Source of the DNA: Tritonibacter scottomollicae
Lineage (GTDB): Bacteria; Pseudomonadota; Alphaproteobacteria; Rhodobacterales; Rhodobacteraceae
Assembly (NCBI RefSeq): GCF_003003215.1
Contig: NZ_PVUF01000010.1
Span: forward strand, 1-64,000
Length of the DNA stretch: 64,000 nt
Direction of reading: 5' to 3'
This document shows positions 58,754 through 64,000 of this stretch, one piece after another. How positions within the stretch are numbered: position 1 is the stretch's first letter; each line of letters opens with the position of its first letter. The notes under the pieces were generated by a model. That model was not told the origin of the DNA. It made no database searches and saw only the letters and a list, made by a program, of their open reading frames with translations. The translations under genes and the position numbers were made by a program.

Positions 58754-59976
58754 TGCGGGGACTTGCGACTATTCTGACGTGCGTGCTTTTGCTGTTGCCG
58801 GTCGGGGCAATGGCGCAGGGGTTCTCGGCTCTGGCGCGGGTGCTGCCCGAGGAAAGCCGTCTCAGCGATGATGGCTCCGGTGTGCAGCTTGAACTGGGGC
58901 TGAGCCAGGGGGTTCCGTTTCGGGTCTTTACCCTCAGTGATCCGCGCCGGGTGGTGCTGGATTTTCAGGAAGTGGACTGGACGGGACTGGATGCGGCGAC
59001 CTTTCTGCAGGCAGCGCCAGTCAGCAACGTGCGCTTTGGCGGCTATGTTCCCGGCTGGTCCAGGCTGGTGCTGGAATTGGCCGAGCCGATGCAGGTGAGG
59101 TCCGCCGCGATGGAAATTGATCGCGAAACCAGCGCTGCCACCCTGAAACTGGCGCTGGCGCAGACCAACGCCGAGGCCTTTGCAGCAGCGGCCGGGGCGC
59201 CCTATGACCCGCGGCTGGATTTGCCCGCGCCAGCACAGATCGAGGGCCTGATGCCGCGCGACACAGAGGCCCCCCTCGTGGTGATGCTGGATCCGGGCCA
59301 CGGCGGACTTGATCCCGGGGCAGAGGCAGAAGGCGGCATCGCCGAAAAGGATCTGATGCTCGCCTTTGCCTATGATCTCGGCGAACGATTGGTGCGCTCC
59401 GGCGCATTCGAGGTCTTGCTGACGCGGGAGGGCGATTACTTCGTTTCTCTGGAGCGCCGCATCGCCATGGCGCACCAGCAGGGCGCGGATATCTTCATTT
59501 CTCTGCACGCGGATTCGGTAACAGAGGGCATGGCCCATGGCACCGTTATCTACACCCTGTCGAAATCCGCCTCTGATGTGGCCTCGGCAAAACTGGCGGA
59601 ACGCCATGATCGCGCCGATCTTCTGGCGGGCAGCGATCTGAGCGAAGCGGATGATGTGGTAACGGATGTTCTGCTCGATCTGGCGCGCCAGGAGACGCAT
59701 CCGCGATCAAAGGCACTGGCGCAATCGGTGATCGAGGCGCTCATGGAGCAGGGGGGACCGGTCAATCGCCGCCCGCTGCGCTCTGCCGGGTTTTCGGTGC
59801 TGAAATCCGCGGATATCCCGTCAGTGCTGATCGAGTTGGGTTTCATGTCCAGCCCGCGCGATCTGGAGTTGCTGACCGATCCGGCGTGGCAGGCGAGAAC
59901 GGCACAAAGCATCCTCAACGGTCTTCTGGCCTGGCGTGAGGCCGATGTCGCGCGCCGCGCGTTGGTACGGCAGTAG
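58753..59976 (+). CDS. amiC: N-acetylmuramoyl-L-alanine amidase (AmiC type)
   Basis: A 407-residue periplasmic cell-wall amidase. Signal peptide MRGLATILTCVLLLLPVGAMAQ; then an AMIN domain (~residues 30-140, VQLELGLSQGVPFRVFTLSDPRRVVLDFQ) that targets the septum; then the catalytic Amidase_3 domain with zinc ligands at His183 (LDPGHGGLDPG), Glu in GIAEKDLML, His in SLHADSV and the catalytic Glu in VLIELGFMSSPRD. It splits peptides from murein glycan strands in daughter-cell separation. It is followed by PBP1A 264 bp on, a common neighbour in Alphaproteobacteria. Confidence 0.92.
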   Translation: MRGLATILTCVLLLLPVGAMAQGFSALARVLPEESRLSDDGSGVQLELGLSQGVPFRVFTLSDPRRVVLDFQEVDWTGLDAATFLQAAPVSNVRFGGYVPGWSRLVLELAEPMQVRSAAMEIDRETSAATLKLALAQTNAEAFAAAAGAPYDPRLDLPAPAQIEGLMPRDTEAPLVVMLDPGHGGLDPGAEAEGGIAEKDLMLAFAYDLGERLVRSGAFEVLLTREGDYFVSLERRIAMAHQQGADIFISLHADSVTEGMAHGTVIYTLSKSASDVASAKLAERHDRADLLAGSDLSEADDVVTDVLLDLARQETHPRSKALAQSVIEALMEQGGPVNRRPLRSAGFSVLKSADIPSVLIELGFMSSPRDLELLTDPAWQARTAQSILNGLLAWREADVARRALVRQ

Positions 59977-60240
59977 CCACCCTCCGGCGGGACGGCAACA
60001 CAGCGCGACGCAGCAACTGTGACGCCGCGTGCGGGGATCTCCCCCTTGTGCGGTTGCGACTCTGCTGGTTTTTGCCGGTCGGGGCCCCACATTAGATTGT
60101 GAGAATACAGACCCCAGCGCATCTGCTATGATGTGCTCTACCCTCCATCCGGTGGCGTTTCATGCGCCGCCATAACTCGTTTTGACCCTTGTCACCTTGC
60201 CCCCTATAAGGAGCCGCATCGTGCGAGAGAGGCCCACACC

Positions 60241-62748
60241 GTGATCAGGTTCATTCTGTCCATTTTTGGATCCATTTTCAGTACCATCACCCTTGGAATC
60301 GGGGTGGGTGCCCTGTCCATCGGGGCGATCTTCTGGGTCTATGGCCGGGATCTGCCTAGCCATGAGTCGCTGGCGCAGTACCAGCCGCCGACCATCAGCC
60401 GGATTTTCTCCGGCGAGGGGCAGCTGATCGACGAGTTCGCCAAGGAACGCCGTCTGTTTACCCCATCGGAAGAGGTTCCCGATCTGGTAAAGCAGGCCTT
60501 CATCTCGGCGGAAGACAAAAACTTCTACTCCCACGCCGGCTATGACGCGCGTGGTATCCTGGCCGCCGCCATCGAAGCGGTGAAATCCCGCGGGGAGAAC
60601 GTCCGCGGTGCCTCCACCATCACCCAGCAGGTCATGAAGAACTTCCTGTTGTCCGGCGACCGCCGTGCGGAGCGCAAGATCAAGGAAATCATCCTCGCCA
60701 CACGGCTTGAGGAGACCCTGTCAAAGGACAAGATCCTTGAACTTTATCTGAACGAGATCTTCCTCGGTCAGAACTCCTATGGGGTGACTGCGGCGGCGCA
60801 GACCTATTTCAACAAGACGCTGGGCGAGCTGGAACCGCATGAGGCAGCCACGCTGGCCGCGATGCCCAAAGCGCCGTCTGACTATCATCCGGTTCGTGAA
60901 AAAGAGCGCCTTCTCCAGCGCCGCAACTATGTGCTGCGGGAGATGAAAGAGAACGGCTACATTTCCGAAGCGGTCTACGAGGTGGAGCGCGAACAGGAAT
61001 TGCGGTCGGTCCAGAACGGCGATTTCGACGCCTTCCGGACCGCACTGCCGCCGCGCGATTACTTCACCGACGAGATCCGCCGCCAGCTGTCGGATGACTT
61101 TGGCGAGGGCGAGTTCTTTACCGGCGGCTTTACCATCCGTGCGACGATCGACGAGGAAATGCAGACCGAGGCCGCGCTGGCAATGCGCAAGGGGCTGGAA
61201 GAGTTCGACCGCAGCACCGGTGTCTGGCAGGGGCCGGTTGCAGAGATTGACCCGGCACTCCTGGACGCAGAGGACGACTGGCGTGCGGCATTGGGCGATG
61301 CGGATATTTCGCGTGACATCATTACGGAGGATGGCGCCTGGCTGCCCGCCGTGGTGATGGCGGTTGAGGCAAACGCCTTGACCATCGGGATTGAGAGCGT
61401 CACCGGAACCGGCACCGTTCCACGGTCGGATATCAAGTGGCTCCGGGGCGATTTCTTCGACAACTTCAAACCGGGCGATGTGATCCATGCCCTTGCAGTG
61501 CGCGACGGCGACGCAGTGAAGCATTGGTCGGTGCGGCAGGTGCCAGAGGTTCAGGGCGGCTTTGTCGCCATGGATGTGAACACGGGCCGTGTTCTGGCCA
61601 TGCAGGGCGGGTTCTCCTACCAGGATTCGGTGTTCAACCGCGCCACACAAGCCCAGCGTCAGCCCGGCTCCAGCTTCAAACCGTTTGTCTATGCCGCGGC
61701 GCTGGATAGCGGGTACAGCCCGGCGACGATCGTGATCGACGCTCCGATCGAGATCAACACCCCGCAGGGTGTCTGGCGACCGAAGAACTCCAACCACAAG
61801 TTCTACGGCCCCACGCCCTTGCGCACCGGGATCGAGATGAGCCGGAACCTGATGACCATCCGTCTGGCGCAGGAGGTCGGCATGCCAGTGGTTGCCGGCT
61901 ATGCGGAGCGCTTTGGCGTCTATGACAACATGGGCACGTTCCTCGCCAACTCTCTCGGGTCGGAAGAGACCACCCTCTACAAGATGGTCGCGGCCTATGC
62001 GATGTTTGCAAATGGCGGCGAACGGGTGGAGCCAACGCTGGTGGACCGTATCCAGAACCGCTTTGGTCAGACCATCTATCGTCACGATGATCGCGATTGC
62101 GTGGACTGCAGCTTTACCGAACTCGACGCGGGCCGCGCGCCCAAGATCGTGACCAACCGCGAACAGGTGATGGATCCGATCACTGCCTATCAGCTGACAT
62201 CCATGCTTAAAGGTGTGGTTGATCGCGGCACCGCCTCGCGGCTCATTAACCTGCCGGTGCCGGCTGCAGGCAAGACCGGGACAACCAATGACGCGCGCGA
62301 CGCGTGGTTTGTCGGCTTTACCTCCAACATCGTTGCAGGGTGCTACTTCGGCTATGACAATCCGCGTCCGATGAAGGGGGGCCGCGGTTACGGTGGCACC
62401 CTGTGTGGCCCGGTGTTCCAGCAGTTCATGACCAAGGCGACCGAGAAGTTCGGGGGTGGTCCGTTTGACGTGCCGCCGGGCGGCCATTTCATCAAGATCG
62501 ACCGCTATACGGGCGGGCGTTTGCCCAACGGCGCGGGCGGTGCCAATGTAGTGGCGGAATATTTCCGCGACGGGGAAGAGCCGATCTTTGGTCTGACCTT
62601 CGACGGGGGCTTTGGCATGGGATCGAACCTGCCATTGTTCGAGGAAGTCAGCGAATCTGGTCGTCAGGTCACCACCTCCAGCGGCGGCACTGCTGTGCTG
62701 GGTCCCAAGGCGACCTTTGGCGACGTCAGCTCCGGCGGGCTCTACTGA
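60241..62748 (+). CDS. mrcA: penicillin-binding protein 1A (bifunctional transglycosylase/transpeptidase)
   Basis: An 835-residue class A PBP that polymerises and cross-links peptidoglycan. The start is GTG at 60241, beginning with a basic-hydrophobic membrane anchor (IRFILSIFGSIFSTITLGIGVGALSIGAIFWV); a longer open frame from 60133 is not convincing. The GT51 domain has catalytic Glu91 (ISAEDKNFYSHAG), GASTITQQVMKNF and KILELYLNEIFLGQNSYG. An OB-like insert follows (~residues 320-450). The transpeptidase has Ser477-x-x-Lys480 (PGSSFKPF), SRN (MSRNLMTI) and KTGTT. A terminator hairpin follows the stop. Confidence 0.95.
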   Translation: MIRFILSIFGSIFSTITLGIGVGALSIGAIFWVYGRDLPSHESLAQYQPPTISRIFSGEGQLIDEFAKERRLFTPSEEVPDLVKQAFISAEDKNFYSHAGYDARGILAAAIEAVKSRGENVRGASTITQQVMKNFLLSGDRRAERKIKEIILATRLEETLSKDKILELYLNEIFLGQNSYGVTAAAQTYFNKTLGELEPHEAATLAAMPKAPSDYHPVREKERLLQRRNYVLREMKENGYISEAVYEVEREQELRSVQNGDFDAFRTALPPRDYFTDEIRRQLSDDFGEGEFFTGGFTIRATIDEEMQTEAALAMRKGLEEFDRSTGVWQGPVAEIDPALLDAEDDWRAALGDADISRDIITEDGAWLPAVVMAVEANALTIGIESVTGTGTVPRSDIKWLRGDFFDNFKPGDVIHALAVRDGDAVKHWSVRQVPEVQGGFVAMDVNTGRVLAMQGGFSYQDSVFNRATQAQRQPGSSFKPFVYAAALDSGYSPATIVIDAPIEINTPQGVWRPKNSNHKFYGPTPLRTGIEMSRNLMTIRLAQEVGMPVVAGYAERFGVYDNMGTFLANSLGSEETTLYKMVAAYAMFANGGERVEPTLVDRIQNRFGQTIYRHDDRDCVDCSFTELDAGRAPKIVTNREQVMDPITAYQLTSMLKGVVDRGTASRLINLPVPAAGKTGTTNDARDAWFVGFTSNIVAGCYFGYDNPRPMKGGRGYGGTLCGPVFQQFMTKATEKFGGGPFDVPPGGHFIKIDRYTGGRLPNGAGGANVVAEYFRDGEEPIFGLTFDGGFGMGSNLPLFEEVSESGRQVTTSSGGTAVLGPKATFGDVSSGGLY

Positions 62749-62765
62749 CACCACTGACAGTTCTG

Positions 62766-62800
62766 GTGCGGGCAGGCAGGATACACCTGTCTGCCCGCAC
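62766..62800 (+). terminator. strong hairpin after the PBP1A gene
   Basis: GTGCGGGCAG (62766-62775) pairs with CTGCCCGCAC (62791-62800), with an inner CAGG/CCTG extension, making a ~14-bp interrupted stem with a small loop. TCTTGTAG follows. It lies 18 bases past the stop and 63 bases before prfB. Confidence 0.7.
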
Positions 62801-62862
62801 TCTTGTAGTGGTCCCGGTGCTGCGGTATCACGCAATCTCAAACAAGATTTCAAGGAATGCTC

Positions 62863-63987
62863 ATGCGCGCCGAGATCCAGACCATCGTGGCCGATATCGA
62901 AAAATCGCTCGACCTGCTTGCCCAGCGGATGAACTGGGAGACGGCGGAATTTCGGCTTGAGGAATTCAACGCAAGGGTCGAGGATCCCAACCTCTGGGAT
63001 GATCCGGCAGCGGCGCAGAAGCTGATGCGGGATCGCCAGTCGCTGGTTGATGCCATCGACACCTACAAGGGCATCCGTCAGGATCTCGACGACAGCGTCG
63101 AGCTGATCGAGATGGGCGAGATGGAAGAGGACGAAGAGGTCGTCACCGACGCCGAGAACACCCTGAAGGCGCTGAAGGAAAAGGCCGCCAAGAAGGAGCT
63201 GGAAGCGCTGCTGGATGGCGAGACCGATGCCAACGATGCCTTCCTGGAGATCAAGGCTGGCGCCGGCGGCACCGAGGCCTGCGACTGGGCGTCGATGCTG
63301 GCGCGGATGTATGTACGCTGGGCCGAAAGCCGTGGCTTCACCGTAGACCTGCAGGAAGAGCAGGGGGGCGGCGAAGCGGGCATCAAATCCGCCACCTATC
63401 AGATCAAGGGCCACAACGCCTATGGCTGGCTGAAATCCGAGAGCGGCACGCATCGCTTGGTGCGGATTTCGCCCTTTGGCAAGGGCACGCGCGAGACGTC
63501 CTTTGCCGCCGTCGGTGCCTATCCGGTGATTGATGATAATATCGAGATCGAGGTCAATCCGGCCGATATCCGCATCGATACCTATCGGTCGTCCGGTGCG
63601 GGCGGTCAGCACGTGAACACCACCGACTCTGCGGTGCGGATCACCCACACGCCGACGGGCATCGTTGTGACCTCCTCTGAGAAATCGCAGCACCAGAACC
63701 GCGACATCGCCATGAAGGCCCTGAAATCGCGGCTCTACCAGATGGAGCTCGACCGCCGCAACGCTGAGGTCAATGCGCTGCATGAGGCCAAGGGCGATGC
63801 AGGCTGGGGCAACCAGATTCGGTCCTACGTGATGCAGCCTTACCAGATGGTCAAAGACCTGCGGACCAACTTCGAGACCGCTGACACCAAAGGGGTGCTG
63901 GATGGTGACCTCGACGGGTTCATGGCGGCAACGCTCGCGATGAAGGTGGCCGGCAAGAGCCGGGCCGACGCCCAGGGCGAGGACTAA
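62863..63987 (+). CDS. prfB: peptide chain release factor 2
   Basis: A 374-residue factor ending translation at UGA and UAA. The GGQ loop is SSGAGGQHVNTTD, and the codon-recognition tripeptide SPF typical of RF2 is in RISPFGKGTRE. The N-terminal domain is helical and Glu-rich. Start is placed at ATG 62863 because AAGGA stands 6 bases upstream; ATG at 62857 is in frame. There is no in-frame UGA or frameshift site near the start, unlike E. coli prfB, in line with Alphaproteobacteria lacking the autoregulatory frameshift. Confidence 0.95.
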   Translation: MRAEIQTIVADIEKSLDLLAQRMNWETAEFRLEEFNARVEDPNLWDDPAAAQKLMRDRQSLVDAIDTYKGIRQDLDDSVELIEMGEMEEDEEVVTDAENTLKALKEKAAKKELEALLDGETDANDAFLEIKAGAGGTEACDWASMLARMYVRWAESRGFTVDLQEEQGGGEAGIKSATYQIKGHNAYGWLKSESGTHRLVRISPFGKGTRETSFAAVGAYPVIDDNIEIEVNPADIRIDTYRSSGAGGQHVNTTDSAVRITHTPTGIVVTSSEKSQHQNRDIAMKALKSRLYQMELDRRNAEVNALHEAKGDAGWGNQIRSYVMQPYQMVKDLRTNFETADTKGVLDGDLDGFMAATLAMKVAGKSRADAQGED

Positions 63988-63991
63988 GGCC

Positions 63992-64000
63992 ATGAAGAGA
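63992..64000 (+). other. possible start of the next gene, cut by the window edge
   Basis: ATGAAGAGA begins 4 bases after the prfB stop, with AAGG (TAAGGCC) just upstream. Three codons are too few to identify anything; it is noted only because the spacing suggests a gene co-transcribed with prfB. Confidence 0.25.

Noticed and set aside
60721-63993. 1090-codon open frame on the minus strand opposite PBP1A and prfB
   Set aside because: It is antisense to two strongly conserved genes; long open antisense frames are common in GC-rich DNA with strong codon bias, and the translation has no recognisable domain.
1-64000. CRISPR arrays, prophage, conjugation genes or a secondary-metabolite megasynthase
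   Set aside because: Looked for repeated direct-repeat units, phage structural genes, relaxases and modular synthases; none were seen.

Overview
The window reads as chromosomal DNA of a marine alphaproteobacterium of the order Rhodobacterales (Roseobacter group). This is inferred from the gene families and arrangement: a LuxI-type acyl-homoserine lactone synthase, ALA synthase (hemA, C4 haem pathway) with an FNR-type box, many ABC and TRAP solute transporters, a GcvT/DmdA-type methyltransferase, and release factor 2 without a programmed frameshift. No 16S gene is present, so genus is not claimed.

Layout. (1) 1-2.2 kb: the end of an IS3-family element that has cut off an amino-acid-type binding-protein gene, followed by a divergent GntR regulator. 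(2) 2.2-16.2 kb: a galactoside island. An IclR regulator and a MalK-type ATPase on the minus strand face a ten-gene plus-strand operon: sugar binding protein, two permeases, GH36 alpha-galactosidase, IlvD/Edd dehydratase, SDR sugar dehydrogenase, KDGal kinase (DgoK), KDPGal aldolase (DgoA), SMP-30 lactonase and GH42 beta-galactosidase. Together these make an import, hydrolysis and De Ley-Doudoroff route from galactosides to pyruvate and glyceraldehyde 3-phosphate. (3) 16.6-21.3 kb: Lrp regulator, GcvT/DmdA-like methyltransferase, OsmC protein, a crotonase lacking both catalytic glutamates, and an acyl-CoA synthetase. (4) 21.5-26.2 kb: a YhaN/YhaO-like (SbcC/SbcD-like) DNA-metabolism pair. (5) 26.5-30.3 kb: a DUF2147-like secreted protein and a DctPQM TRAP transporter. 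(6) 30.6-44.1 kb, all minus strand: a catabolic locus with an isatin-hydrolase-like cyclase, two CrtI-like FAD oxidoreductases, a MarR regulator, an indolepyruvate oxidoreductase-like pair and a complete Opp/Dpp-type ABC transporter. (7) 44.5-47.8 kb: MarR regulator, AHL synthase without a LuxR neighbour, and a hybrid histidine kinase. (8) 48.5-48.9 kb: three tandem tRNA-Asp genes with duplicated spacers. (9) 49-64 kb: conserved housekeeping genes: thioesterase, M20 peptidase, hemA, RodZ-like protein, ispG, DsbA-like protein, M48 protease, aminotransferase, AmiC-type amidase, PBP1A, prfB.

The strongest candidates for something new are the locus at 30.6-44.1 kb, which looks like a pathway for an indole or other aromatic (possibly tryptophan- or auxin-related) compound, and a palindromic motif of the form TTYAA-N2-WTRAA. 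The motif lies upstream of that locus, of the TRAP operon, of the IS-truncated binding protein and of the AHL synthase gene, which suggests a shared MarR-type regulon. All function calls come from reading protein motifs and gene context; no database search was run.
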